A DNA stretch of 16,955 nt. Source: Bacteroidota bacterium (GTDB taxonomy: Bacteria > Bacteroidota > Ignavibacteria > SZUA-365 > JAADGX01). The notes beneath the pieces were generated by a model, which worked only from the letters and a program-made list of their open reading frames with translations, made no database searches and was not told where the DNA came from. The DNA is taken from the NCBI GenBank assembly GCA_024276335.1, contig JAJRXL010000099.1:1-16955 (forward strand). Direction: 5' to 3'. Position numbers and translations under genes: made by a program. Shown in pieces: positions 1-7,560 of this stretch; the stretch's first letter is position 1; the number at the start of each line of letters is the position of its first letter.

Positions 1-2
1 AG

Positions 3-140
3 CAAAAACGCAAGCAGCAAAAGATGTCGAAGGAGCAGGCGGAACAGATCCTGAACGCACTGCGGAATGACGAGAAAGAGCTGCAAAAGAAACTGCGAAA
101 AGTCAAGGCTCGGCGGGTGCCGGTTGAAAAGGATTGGTAG
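3..140 (+). CDS. batC: BatC-like aerotolerance protein, C-terminal end only (5' truncated)
   Basis: An open frame enters from the left edge and stops with TAG at 138-140. The 45 visible residues are very hydrophilic, rich in Lys, Gln and Glu, and contain MSKEQAEQILNALRNDEKEL followed by a basic tail that ends in VEKDW. This pattern (a Gln/Lys-rich stretch, then MSKEQAEQIL and NDEKELQKK) is what I recall from the C-termini of BatC proteins, the TPR-containing periplasmic members of the Bat (Bacteroides aerotolerance) operon. The next genes are batD and batE, in the usual order, which strongly supports the call. Its last codons lie just before the batD start at 143, and the AAAAGGA at 127-133 inside this gene can serve as the batD ribosome binding site. 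The TPR part is outside the window, so the function rests on this tail and on context. Confidence 0.72.
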   Translation, partial: QKRKQQKMSKEQAEQILNALRNDEKELQKKLRKVKARRVPVEKDW

Positions 141-142
141 CG

Positions 143-1954
143 ATGTTCACGCGAGCAACGATCGCCTTTCTGTTGATTTTTGTCCTCGATGTTGCGGCGC
201 AGCAGCCTTCTTTCACGCTCAGCGTTGATCGCTCGGAGGTCGCTCTCGGGCAACGATTTGCGGTCACGTACACTTTTACCGGAGGAGATCCCAACAAGCT
301 GTCGGATTTCCGCCAGCCTGATCTCAACAGGAATTTCCTGGTCAGGTCGGGCCCGAACCAGTCATCCAATATCCAGATCGTCAACGGGAAAATGTCGGCG
401 ACGCTGGCATTCACTTTCTTCGTCGAGCCGCGGAAGGCGGGAACGTTCACCGTTCCGGCGGCCTCCATCGTTTACAACGGCAAGAAGATGGTGTCGAACA
501 CGGCTACAATAAAGGTCGTGGTCGGGAGCCGGAAACCGACGCAGAGTAAAAAGGAGCAAAAGATCGATGTCGGCGACATGATTTTCGTCCGCGCTTTTGC
601 CGACAAGAAAAACGTCTTCCTCGGCGAGCAGGTTACCATTACGTACAAATTGTTCACCCGTGTAACGGTGGAGAATTACAACGTGGGAAAACTGCCGCGC
701 ATGGTAGGATTCTGGGCGGAGGATTTCGACCTGAATCCGCGGCGCACCAGCACGGTGGAAACCGTGAACGGGAAGCAGTACCGCGTGTTCCTGCTCAAGA
801 AGACCGCCTTGTTCCCGACACAGGGGGGCCGCCTTTCCATCGAGCCGTTGAAGATAAACGTGCTGATCCGTGTTCGGCAGCGCAGGAAAACGGGCGACAA
901 TTTCATCGACCAGTTCTTCAACGATCCGTTTTTCGATCGTGTGCAATCGCGCGAGGTTGAAATCTCGTCGAACAAGCTCGTGATCAAGGTGCGGCCTCTT
1001 CCCGAGAAGAATAAACCCGAAAGCTTCCATGGCGCCGTGGGGGATTTCGTCATGGAGACGAAGCTCGACCGCGACCGGGTGAAAGCCAACGAAACGATCA
1101 CCCTGACGGTTAAGATTCGGGGGAAGGGCAACATCAAACTCCTGGAACCGCCGGAACTTCAAGTTCCGAACGACGTTGACCACTACGATCCACGCGTGGA
1201 AGAGACCATCACCATGGGCGGGGGACGTATGGGTGGTGTGAAGTCGTTCGAATACCTCCTCGTGCCCCGGTATCCCGGCGAGCGCATCATCTCGCCGGTT
1301 ACATTCAGTTACTACGATCTTTCCTCGAAACGCTACGTCACACTGAAATCCGATTCCATGGTGATACGGATAGAGAAGGGGAAAGCAGAGGACATGGGAG
1401 GAGTGACCGACTACAGCCGCAAGCTGGTCGAATTCCTGAATCAGGACGTCAAGCCGATTCGCACCTACGTTGATTTCCAGGGCGGGAACGGAGGGGTATC
1501 CGTATTCCTCATCTTCCTCGTAATGGGCGTGCCGGTCGCGGGAACGGTTGCTCTCTTGTTGTACAAGCGCCGTTACGACCGGATTCACGGTGATCTTAGG
1601 ATGTTTCGCATGATGAAGGCGACCAAGATGGCCAACCGTCGCCTGAAGCGATCATTAGATTACCTGGACGCCTCGCGGAACCAGGAATTCTGCCTCGAGA
1701 TATCACGGGCCTTGTGGGGCTACGTGCAAGACAGGCTGGGTGTGCCGCAGTCGGAACTTGCGCTCGAGAAGGTTAAGAATATCCTGAAAGATCGCGGCGT
1801 CGGCGAGGATGCCCTGAGCGCAATGTTGACGGCGCTGGAAAAGACGGAATATGCGCGGTACGCGCCCTCCGGCTTGCAGGATACTTACTTGAAGGAGCTT
1901 TACGAATTGACAAAGGGAGCCATCGTCAAGGTTGAGGAGGAGTTGTCCCGATGA
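143..1954 (+). CDS. batD: BatD family protein (oxygen/stress tolerance, membrane-anchored)
   Basis: This 603-residue protein belongs to the BatD family, which in Bacteroidota is encoded with MoxR-type AAA ATPase and VWA-domain proteins (BatA/BatB) and is linked to oxidative-stress tolerance and envelope integrity. Its biochemical role is unsettled. The start is ATG 143, not TTG 134, because a hydrophobic signal peptide (residues about 2-19, ending in VAAQQ) follows directly and AAAAGGA lies 9 bases upstream. The extracytoplasmic part has repeated beta-sandwich-like segments, including the typical KSFEYLLVPRYPGE stretch followed by SPVTFSYYD near residues 365-400. A single membrane helix lies at about 452-475 (VFLIFLVMGVPVAGTVALLL), with a cytoplasmic Lys/Arg-rich tail of about 125 residues behind it. 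The stop overlaps the batE start by four bases (ATGA, 1951-1954), so the two are translationally coupled. Confidence 0.93.
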   Translation: MFTRATIAFLLIFVLDVAAQQPSFTLSVDRSEVALGQRFAVTYTFTGGDPNKLSDFRQPDLNRNFLVRSGPNQSSNIQIVNGKMSATLAFTFFVEPRKAGTFTVPAASIVYNGKKMVSNTATIKVVVGSRKPTQSKKEQKIDVGDMIFVRAFADKKNVFLGEQVTITYKLFTRVTVENYNVGKLPRMVGFWAEDFDLNPRRTSTVETVNGKQYRVFLLKKTALFPTQGGRLSIEPLKINVLIRVRQRRKTGDNFIDQFFNDPFFDRVQSREVEISSNKLVIKVRPLPEKNKPESFHGAVGDFVMETKLDRDRVKANETITLTVKIRGKGNIKLLEPPELQVPNDVDHYDPRVEETITMGGGRMGGVKSFEYLLVPRYPGERIISPVTFSYYDLSSKRYVTLKSDSMVIRIEKGKAEDMGGVTDYSRKLVEFLNQDVKPIRTYVDFQGGNGGVSVFLIFLVMGVPVAGTVALLLYKRRYDRIHGDLRMFRMMKATKMANRRLKRSLDYLDASRNQEFCLEISRALWGYVQDRLGVPQSELALEKVKNILKDRGVGEDALSAMLTALEKTEYARYAPSGLQDTYLKELYELTKGAIVKVEEELSR

Positions 1955-2703
1955 AGGCGCTTGTTCCAATTGCGGCCCTCCTTTTTCTTCTTACGGTTGT
2001 TAGTTATACCGCTCCCGTGGAGACCTTCGGGCAGGCGAATGAGGCTTACCGGAACGCGGATTACAAACAGGCGATTTCCCTCTATCGATCACTGCTCGAT
2101 GAAGGATACGGGACGGCAGACGTTTACTACAACCTGGGAAACGCCTGTTTCAAGCGCGGCGATTTCGCCCACGCCGTATTGTACTTCGAGCGGGCGATGA
2201 TGATCGATCCGGACCCGGATATCGAGTTCAACCTGAACGTCGTACGGTCGCGTTTGCGGGACAGGGTGGAGCCGGTTCCCCAGCTCTTTTTCGTGGAATG
2301 GTGGAACCGGATCAAATACGCCTGGCATCTCGACACGATCTTCTGGATTTCGGCCGGTTTCTTCTGGCTCCTGTGCGCGGGAATAGTCGCGTTTTTCTGG
2401 ATACGCTCCCTGCGTCTTCGGAGGCTGGCGTTTTTCCTGTCCTCGATTTTTCTCGTCGCATGGGCGGTGTGGTTCACGCTCTTTCTCGACGCGAGGGAAG
2501 ATCACCTCGCCCACAGGATGGCGGTAATCATGCCGAAGGAAGTGAACGTGAAGAGCTCGCCGGACAAGTCCGGGGTGCATCTATTCGCCGTTCACGAAGG
2601 GTTGAAGGTGGAAATCGTGGATGATTTCGACAACTGGTACCAGGTTCGATTGCAGGATGGAAAGAAAGGTTGGGTTCTCCGGGACATCCTGGAAAGAATT
2701 TGA
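1951..2703 (+). CDS. batE: BatE-like TPR and SH3 domain membrane protein
   Basis: The 250-residue product has the full BatE architecture. An N-terminal signal or anchor segment (residues 3-18) is followed by TPR repeats at about 24-90 (EAYRNADYKQAISLYRSLLD, then YYNLGNACFKRGDFAHAVLYFERA). Two membrane helices follow at about 128-150 and 157-178, and a C-terminal bacterial SH3-like domain at about 188-248 (VNVKSSPDKSG, then GLKVEIVDDFDNWYQVRL and GWV). TPRs mediate protein contacts, probably with other Bat proteins, and SH3b domains often bind cell-wall material or peptides. The gene overlaps batD by ATGA and is preceded by GAGGAGG within batD at about 1935-1941. The length and domain order match the family, and no key part is missing. 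Confidence 0.93.
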   Translation: MKALVPIAALLFLLTVVSYTAPVETFGQANEAYRNADYKQAISLYRSLLDEGYGTADVYYNLGNACFKRGDFAHAVLYFERAMMIDPDPDIEFNLNVVRSRLRDRVEPVPQLFFVEWWNRIKYAWHLDTIFWISAGFFWLLCAGIVAFFWIRSLRLRRLAFFLSSIFLVAWAVWFTLFLDAREDHLAHRMAVIMPKEVNVKSSPDKSGVHLFAVHEGLKVEIVDDFDNWYQVRLQDGKKGWVLRDILERI

Positions 2704-2774
2704 TCGTCGGTTTTGCGATTGGGGGTGTTTTTCGTGATATTTCAATGAATAACATGGACTTCAGGCGGTTTGGA

Positions 2775-3545
2775 ATGAAAACAGTACTACTTTCTTTACT
2801 TATTCTTTTCTGCGGTGTCCTGCATTCCGTAATCGCTGCGGGTGGTCCCGGTGAAACCCCGAAGCCGGAGGAAAACGTTTTGCGGCCCAATCCTCTGCAT
2901 CTGCTCATCGGTCCCGCCCTGGGCGGTGGGCTGAATCTCCATTTCGGCGATTTCATCACGCAATGTGATTGCAGTTATTCCAACGGGTCGGGCCTGGGAT
3001 ACGTTGGAGGGCTGTTCGTGGAGTACCCCACGGGCGGGGAGTGGAGTTTCAGGGGAGAGTTGATGTGGCAAGAATTCGGCGCCGATTTTTCCCAGACGAA
3101 ATCGCGTGTAGAATATGCGAGCAACGGTGAGTTTGTCACGCTCGATTTCGACCAGAAGGCAGAGGTGCGCTTGCAGTACTTGCAACTCAACCTGCTGGCA
3201 AAGTGGTCAACGGGGTTTGACAGGCTGTATTTTACCGGAGGATTCGGCTTCGGTTCGCTGGTTTCCAATCAGCTTGTGGAAACGGAGAGCATCGCCACAC
3301 CGGGATGGGTGTACGTCACGAACGGAACGGACCTTCAAAAGTACCTGGACGGTCCGGTGGGCTCGGAAAGGGGATATCGTGCAGGAATCATCCTGGGCAT
3401 CGGATATGATTTCTGGCTCACGCCCGATTTCAGACTGAGCCCCGAGATGGCATGGAATTTCCCTGTCACGACAATACGAACTACCGACAGCGATTGGAGA
3501 GCATCCTCTCTTACATTAAATGTCCTGCTCGGTTTTGGCCTTTAA
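2775..3545 (+). CDS. Outer-membrane beta-barrel family protein, function unknown
   Basis: From ATG 2775 the product has 256 residues and starts with a clear signal peptide (MKTVLLSLLILFCGVLHSVIAAG). Mature residues 40-256 alternate hydrophobic and polar positions and are rich in Gly and aromatics. Examples are LHLLIGPALGGGLNLHFGDF, GLGYVGGLFVEYPTGGEWSF, LQYLQLNLLAKWS and the final strand SLTLNVLLGFGL. This fits a small 8- to 10-stranded outer-membrane barrel of the OMP_b-brl type. In-frame starts at 2670 (inside batE), 2745 and 2754 would only add a polar leader before the signal peptide, so I prefer 2775, although its Shine-Dalgarno match is weak. An unusual CxC pair (C64, C66; ITQCDCSYSNG) sits in a predicted early loop. 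The gene follows batE by about 70 bases and may be cotranscribed. No specific substrate can be deduced. Confidence 0.75.
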   Translation: MKTVLLSLLILFCGVLHSVIAAGGPGETPKPEENVLRPNPLHLLIGPALGGGLNLHFGDFITQCDCSYSNGSGLGYVGGLFVEYPTGGEWSFRGELMWQEFGADFSQTKSRVEYASNGEFVTLDFDQKAEVRLQYLQLNLLAKWSTGFDRLYFTGGFGFGSLVSNQLVETESIATPGWVYVTNGTDLQKYLDGPVGSERGYRAGIILGIGYDFWLTPDFRLSPEMAWNFPVTTIRTTDSDWRASSLTLNVLLGFGL

Positions 3546-3565
3546 CTTTTAATGTTTTATATTTC
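3534..3565 (+). promoter_or_regulatory. Putative Bacteroidota-type promoter for the deoC/SPOR unit
   Basis: TTTG at 3534-3537 and TATATTTC at 3558-3565 are separated by exactly 20 bases. The Bacteroidota primary-sigma consensus is TTTG about 19-21 bases before TAnnTTTG. Only the last base of the -7 element deviates. The -33 element lies inside the end of the preceding gene, which stops at 3545. The AT-rich context makes chance matches possible. Confidence 0.3.
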
Positions 3566-3720
3566 AACCTGTTTCGTGGGCTACTTAAAGTAATTCATGA
3601 AGCGGACTCACCGGATAATCTATTAACGGGATGAAACCTGGTTGGTTGTTTCCTTATAGCCCTGGAAAAAAATGCCTCCGTACTTACGAGTAATCTTGAC
3701 CTATCACACGCAACGACACG
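3546..3720. other. Intergenic region before deoC
   Basis: This 175-base, AT-richer gap separates the barrel protein from deoC. I see no coding signal. The only structure found is a weak inverted repeat, GAAAC at 3633-3637 and GTTTC at 3648-3652, without a T-tract, so it is not a convincing terminator. A Bacteroidota-type promoter candidate begins at its left border (separate entry). If that promoter is used, deoC would have a leader of roughly 150 bases. Confidence 0.5.
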
Positions 3721-4368
3721 GTGGATTTAGCCCGATATATTGACCATACATTGCTGAAGCAGGACGCGACTACGGAAGCAATCCGGCACTTGTGCCGGGA
3801 AGCGGCCGCGCATCACTTCGCAAGCGTTTGTGTAAATCCATGCCGTGTAGCGCTGGCGGCGGATCTTTTGAAAGATGCGTTCGTGAAAGTCGGTACTGTC
3901 GTCGGGTTTCCGCTCGGCGCAAACGAGACGGGTACAAAGGTATTCGAAGCCGGGAAAGCCATCGAGGCGGGAGCGCAAGAACTGGACATGGTATTGAACA
4001 TCGGTGCGCTCAAGGACGGACGCGACGATTTCGTGCGGGAGGATATCGCCGCGGTCGTGCAGATTGCGAAGGAGCAGAACATTATCGTAAAGGTAATACT
4101 GGAGACCTGCCTGTTGTCCGTGGATGAAAAGATACGAGCGTGTCGATTGTGTAAGGAAGCAGGAGCGGATTTTGTCAAGACGTCAACCGGGTTCAGTACG
4201 TCGGGAGCTACCATCGAAGACGTGCAGCTTCTGCGAAGGGAAGTCGGCGCGGAAATGGGTGTCAAGGCGTCCGGCGGAATACGGACCAGGCAACAAGCGC
4301 TCGACATGATTCGTCACGGGGCAAGTCGCATCGGAACAAGTTCCGGAATAGCAATCGTTCAGTCCTAA
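3721..4368 (+). CDS. deoC: Deoxyribose-phosphate aldolase
   Basis: DeoC cleaves 2-deoxyribose 5-phosphate to glyceraldehyde 3-phosphate and acetaldehyde in cytoplasmic deoxynucleoside catabolism. The 215-residue product has the length of the short bacterial DeoC class and all class I aldolase landmarks. These are the N-terminal IDHTLLK, the SVCVNP strand, VGFPLG, the LDMVLNIG segment with catalytic Asp89, the Schiff-base Lys153 in DFVKTSTGFS, and Lys182 in VKASGGIRT, followed by the phosphate-binding GTSSG at 205-209. The start is GTG 3721. An in-frame TGA at 3697-3699 excludes a longer form, and there is no evident Shine-Dalgarno sequence in front. No other deo gene is nearby. The next gene, a SPOR lipoprotein, starts 16 bases after the stop, so deoC seems to head an envelope-protein operon, an odd partnership. 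Confidence 0.96.
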   Translation: MDLARYIDHTLLKQDATTEAIRHLCREAAAHHFASVCVNPCRVALAADLLKDAFVKVGTVVGFPLGANETGTKVFEAGKAIEAGAQELDMVLNIGALKDGRDDFVREDIAAVVQIAKEQNIIVKVILETCLLSVDEKIRACRLCKEAGADFVKTSTGFSTSGATIEDVQLLRREVGAEMGVKASGGIRTRQQALDMIRHGASRIGTSSGIAIVQS

Positions 4369-4384
4369 ATTCAAAGAGGCGCGT

Positions 4385-4900
4385 ATGAAATCTAAGCTTA
4401 CAATACTGCTCATGTTCGTGTTCGGCCTGGCGGTCCTGGGGTTCACCGGTTGCAGCGGAAGCGAAGAATCGACGGAAGAAACGCAGGCAGTCGGGTTCGA
4501 GGAATTCCAGACCGTGAACGCCGACACGGGCATCGTCGTTCCGGCTACGGAGCTTCCGGAAGACGTTTCGGATGACGGCGAAACCCCCGAGGAGGAGCGG
4601 GAAACCGCACCGGTTCAACGGGAGGAGCAGGCAAAGCCCGCCGCGGAACCGATCTCCTCGGAGAACTTGATGTGGAGCGTTCAGATCGGCGCGTTCAGAA
4701 ACGAGGAAGGAGCTTTCTCCACTGTCAACAAGGCCCGCGCAGTGCTCAACAAGCCCGTGTACAAGAACTTCGACCAGGCGACCGGTCTCTTCAAGGTTAC
4801 CGTCGGGTCATTTGCCACGCGGGAGCAGGCGCTGGAATTCCGCAGCTTCTGCGTGCAAAACGGCTATCCCGATGCATTTATCGTACAGGTGAAACGGTGA
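4385..4900 (+). CDS. SPOR-domain lipoprotein (first of three)
   Basis: This 171-residue protein begins with a lipoprotein signal peptide, and the likely lipidated cysteine is C23 (LGFTGC). An acidic, low-complexity linker rich in Glu, Thr and Pro follows (about 27-92), then a C-terminal SPOR domain at about 96-171. The SPOR domain shows the family's WSVQIGAFRNEEGA first strand and helix and the LFKVTVGSFATREQALEF second repeat. SPOR domains bind glycan strands that lack stem peptides and often mark division-site or remodelling proteins; whether this one is septal is unknown. A good ribosome binding site (AAAGAGG, 4374-4380) precedes ATG 4385. It follows deoC by 16 bases, and its TGA overlaps the GTG start of the next SPOR gene, so the three are translationally linked. 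Confidence 0.85.
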   Translation: MKSKLTILLMFVFGLAVLGFTGCSGSEESTEETQAVGFEEFQTVNADTGIVVPATELPEDVSDDGETPEEERETAPVQREEQAKPAAEPISSENLMWSVQIGAFRNEEGAFSTVNKARAVLNKPVYKNFDQATGLFKVTVGSFATREQALEFRSFCVQNGYPDAFIVQVKR

Positions 4901-5343
4901 AGACCTATCCGAACAATACAATGCTCTTCGCCGTCCTGGTGGCGTTTTTCATTTTCGCATTATTTCCCGCGACCTCGAGCGGCCAAGTCGAAAACAAGGT
5001 CGATTCCACGATCGGCACAAAGCGTGTCGCCATGGACAGTATCCGGATCAAGGTGGTGGACTCCACCGTGACGCAGGGAGCGCACGACACGGTACAAAGC
5101 ACGTATTATTCCGTGCAGATCGGACGCTTCTCGAACGAGGATAATGCATGGAACATGTACAACCGTGCCATGGAAGATTTTCCGTACCCGGTGCTTTTTA
5201 TTCGCAGCGATGATAAAACGAATTACCTGATTACCGTGGGGAAATTGCCCAAGCGGGAGCAAGCGGAAGAAGTAAAAGCTGAATGCGCCCGCAAAGGATA
5301 CGACGGAGCCTTTATCATTACGAGGACACCCGGGGAAAAATAG
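4897..5343 (+). CDS. Secreted SPOR-domain protein (second of three)
   Basis: I place the start at GTG 4897, which overlaps the preceding TGA (GTGA, 4897-4900). The frame stays open much further upstream, but that part lies inside the previous SPOR gene. This start gives 148 residues beginning with a hydrophobic signal segment (MLFAVLVAFFIFALFPATSS). There is no lipobox cysteine, so a soluble periplasmic protein or an uncleaved anchor is predicted. A Thr/Asp/Val-rich linker (about 30-67) leads to a SPOR domain at about 69-143 (YYSVQIGRFSNEDNA, then NYLITVGKLPKREQAEEV). ATG 4921 is an alternative start, still within the signal peptide. The next SPOR gene begins 2 bases after the stop. Its role is presumably peptidoglycan binding; a partner or enzymatic activity cannot be seen. 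Confidence 0.8.
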   Translation: MKTYPNNTMLFAVLVAFFIFALFPATSSGQVENKVDSTIGTKRVAMDSIRIKVVDSTVTQGAHDTVQSTYYSVQIGRFSNEDNAWNMYNRAMEDFPYPVLFIRSDDKTNYLITVGKLPKREQAEEVKAECARKGYDGAFIITRTPGEK

Positions 5344-5345
5344 CA

Positions 5346-5846
5346 ATGAATGGATATTTCGGCTGGGTATTACTTATCATCTCCGTTCTGCTTCTGGCGG
5401 GATGTTCCGCTTCCGGACCAGATGGCGCGCACACGCGAAAACCGGTCGCGGAGTTTGAAAAAGACTTCAGGGAGAAAGCGCATTCCCCGACGGAGAAAGA
5501 ACCGCACGCGGGCACACATACTATCGGTGAAGATACGGCGAACGAGATCCGGTCCGGTCGCCGATACATCGAGCGAACAATGAAGCAGGCCGGCTATCGC
5601 GTGCAGGTGTTCACGACCACGAGCCTCGACCAAGCGCGTGAAAAAGAACAGGAGTTCACGCAATCCCTGAAAACCTACCCGGTGTACAAGGTTTACGATC
5701 CACCGTATTACAAAATCCGTGTCGGCGACTTCCGGTCGCGCGAAGAGGCCCTTGCCCTGAGGGATTCCTTGAAAACCGTGGGTGTGGAAGAAGCCTGGGT
5801 TGTGAGAGACAACGTCCTGGTCACGGTGAGAGAAGAACTCAGGTAG
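5346..5846 (+). CDS. SPOR-domain lipoprotein (third of three)
   Basis: This gene encodes a 166-residue lipoprotein. Its signal peptide ends in a textbook lipobox, LLAGC, with C20 lipidated. A charged linker of about 60 residues (rich in Lys, Glu and His) is followed by a SPOR domain at about 84-155. The domain has GYRVQVFTTTSLDQAREKEQ, the YYKIRVGDFRSREEALALRD core and a final EEAWVV strand. The frame is open from 5283, but only ATG 5346 gives a signal peptide, and it lies directly behind the preceding stop. The gene ends 13 bases before the convergent Ig-like lipoprotein gene. Compared with the two upstream SPOR proteins, the linkers are unrelated while the SPOR cores are recognisably similar, as expected for old duplicates. 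Confidence 0.83.
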   Translation: MNGYFGWVLLIISVLLLAGCSASGPDGAHTRKPVAEFEKDFREKAHSPTEKEPHAGTHTIGEDTANEIRSGRRYIERTMKQAGYRVQVFTTTSLDQAREKEQEFTQSLKTYPVYKVYDPPYYKIRVGDFRSREEALALRDSLKTVGVEEAWVVRDNVLVTVREELR

Positions 5847-5866
5847 GCGCTGCTCCCGATCAGCGC
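5847..5866. terminator. Possible bidirectional terminator hairpin between convergent genes
   Basis: GCGCTG at 5847-5852 and CAGCGC at 5861-5866 form a 6-base-pair GC-rich stem with an 8-base loop. The stem spans the 13-base gap between the third SPOR gene and the minus-strand lipoprotein gene, overlapping the latter's stop. There is no T-tract on either side, so it may only be a weak pause or attenuation structure. Confidence 0.3.
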
Positions 5867-7560
5867 GCAACAGCCTGTACGGTGAATCGTACGAGCACAC
5901 CTTTCGTCATCCAGCGCGAACGCACGCGAATGGAATCTCCCACCGAAAAAGGCTCCGACGGCTGAAAAGGGAAAGGGAAGCCGTAGTCGAAGGTGCCGTT
6001 CCCGTTTCGATCTTCGAATGCATCCACGCGGTACATCCCTGCGGGAACACCGTCGATGAAAAAACGGCCAGTCGTATCAACCTTCCCCTGGATCGTTTTC
6101 ATGTCTTGTCGAATCAATTGGACATAAATGGGAACGCGCCTGGAAACATCTCCGGCAACCGTCCCTTCAACCGCCCCGTCCTCTGAGGGGTCATCCGTGG
6201 CAAAAGAAATGCAGACGCTGGAGTCTTTGAATACCACGTGTGACAGAAGAGAACGAGCGCTTTTGCCGTCAAAACAGAGGGTGTACTCCATCGCCGGGAG
6301 AAGGGAAGCGGGGCGCAGGGCGACGTCTTGAAGAGAAGGCCATCGAATGGTGAGGGGAACGGCCGTGCCTGTCGAGTCGCGCAATTGGAACAACAAGCCG
6401 CTGGTATCGAGGGGCTCGGAAAAACGAAGGCGCAATGCGCCTTCCGCGTGGAAGTCGCTGCTTCCATGCTTCGGGTTGGAAGCCAATACGGTGGGCGGAA
6501 GGGAATCGGCGGGAGTGCGAACGGCCGTGAAGCGCACGGTATTACCTGTCTTCGTAACAACGTTGCCCGCCACGTCGGCGATGTTGAGAACGGTTACATC
6601 GTACTTCATTCCCGGTTGGAGCGGACGGGCCAGTGCTACACGGATGGTACGGTAATCGGTCGGTATAATCACGGAGGAAAGCACCGGGATGTTGTTCCCC
6701 GTTGTGTCACGAACACGTATCCAGCCGGGCGAAACGACGGTGTCTCTGAGTGGTTCATTCCATTTACAGGCGAGTATCTTCTCCCGGATGTTTTCCACGG
6801 ATTGAAGCACGGGCGCGGCGGTATCATGCCTGACCAGTTTGAACCGGACAAACACGGCGATGGAGTCGGGCAAAGCGCGGACGTCGTTTGGCAGCACCCC
6901 TGTTTCCTCCTCCTGTGTCCGGATGTAATTCTTCGAGCCCGATTCCCGCACGGCGAAGAGGCGGTAGGTTCCGCCGGCCAGGTGATGGAAGCGGAAAGCT
7001 CCTTCGGCGTTCGGTTGCGCCAAGTAATCCGGCAACATGATGGCGGGGTTCAACGTATCGGGATCGAGCTTATCGAGCTTGTACGCGAAAACCGACACCT
7101 GCCGGGGATTGTCGGCATAGATTTTACCCGTGATGGTTCCCGCATCGATCCGGTCGCCGGTGGAAAAAGCCAGGCTGTAGCTGCCGTCCATGGCGTTTCC
7201 GCCCCGGCGGTCCTTGCATTCCGTTCCCACCGTGATGACGTACGTCTGGTTCTTCTTCAACGGCCTCGTAAACCGGACCGTGACGCTTTTCCCGGACCAC
7301 TCGAGTTCATAGCCGCTTTGCATGAACGGGGATATGCGCAATGCCTGCATAAAGGAATTTCGATCCACGTATTCGTTGAATGTCAGCGTGATCTCGCTAC
7401 CAGTGAAGTTTAACGTCCCGGAAGGGGGGGCAGCCTCTTCAACATAGGGCGGTTCGGTATCGGGCGGCCCTCCGGATGGGGGGCGCTGCACCGCACATGA
7501 GCAGAGAAAGAAGGAAGCAGTAAGCACGACGAGGCCCCTATGAAGGATCGATCGCTTCAT
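5860..7560 (-). CDS. Ig-like (Big_5) domain surface lipoprotein
   Basis: The 566-residue product has a lipoprotein signal peptide with the likely lipidated C22 (FFLCSC). It is followed by the Pro/Gly-rich CAVQRPPSGGPPDTEPP, a segment typical of Bacteroidota Ig-like lipoproteins. Visible modules are Big_5-type Ig-like domains at about 35-135 (ITLTFNEYVD, then AFSTGD), 243-350 and 355-450 (LRLRFSEPLD, then ISFATDD). Two carboxypeptidase-regulatory-like beta-sandwiches are interleaved at about 138-230 (GTITGKIY, then GGTYRLFAVRE) and 460-545 (GTVAGD, then VPAGMYRVDAFEDRNGNGTF). The function is unknown; such proteins are probably structural or surface-exposed. Its ATG overlaps the stop of the upstream permease-like gene by four bases, so it is the last gene of a minus-strand operon with that gene, mltG and tsaD. 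Confidence 0.85.
   Translation of the reverse strand: MKRSILHRGLVVLTASFFLCSCAVQRPPSGGPPDTEPPYVEEAAPPSGTLNFTGSEITLTFNEYVDRNSFMQALRISPFMQSGYELEWSGKSVTVRFTRPLKKNQTYVITVGTECKDRRGGNAMDGSYSLAFSTGDRIDAGTITGKIYADNPRQVSVFAYKLDKLDPDTLNPAIMLPDYLAQPNAEGAFRFHHLAGGTYRLFAVRESGSKNYIRTQEEETGVLPNDVRALPDSIAVFVRFKLVRHDTAAPVLQSVENIREKILACKWNEPLRDTVVSPGWIRVRDTTGNNIPVLSSVIIPTDYRTIRVALARPLQPGMKYDVTVLNIADVAGNVVTKTGNTVRFTAVRTPADSLPPTVLASNPKHGSSDFHAEGALRLRFSEPLDTSGLLFQLRDSTGTAVPLTIRWPSLQDVALRPASLLPAMEYTLCFDGKSARSLLSHVVFKDSSVCISFATDDPSEDGAVEGTVAGDVSRRVPIYVQLIRQDMKTIQGKVDTTGRFFIDGVPAGMYRVDAFEDRNGNGTFDYGFPFPFQPSEPFSVGDSIRVRSRWMTKGVLVRFTVQAVAR

Noticed and set aside
362..1588. A 408-codon open frame on the minus strand opposite batD.
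   Set aside because: The translation is rich in His, Arg and Val without any family motif, and batD on the other strand is clear. It is a shadow frame.
3452..3634. A 60-codon plus-strand open frame across the end of the barrel gene and the following gap.
   Set aside because: It overlaps the barrel gene in another frame and has no family resemblance or ribosome binding site.
4672..4896. A longer N-terminus for the second SPOR protein.
   Set aside because: The extension would lie wholly inside the first SPOR gene, is Arg/Gln-rich, and would bury the signal peptide. GTG 4897 gives a normal secreted protein.
6328..7413. A 361-codon open frame on the plus strand opposite the Ig-like lipoprotein gene.
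   Set aside because: It has Gly/Arg/His-rich low-information sequence with no domain, and the opposite strand has a full lipoprotein with signal peptide and Ig-like modules.
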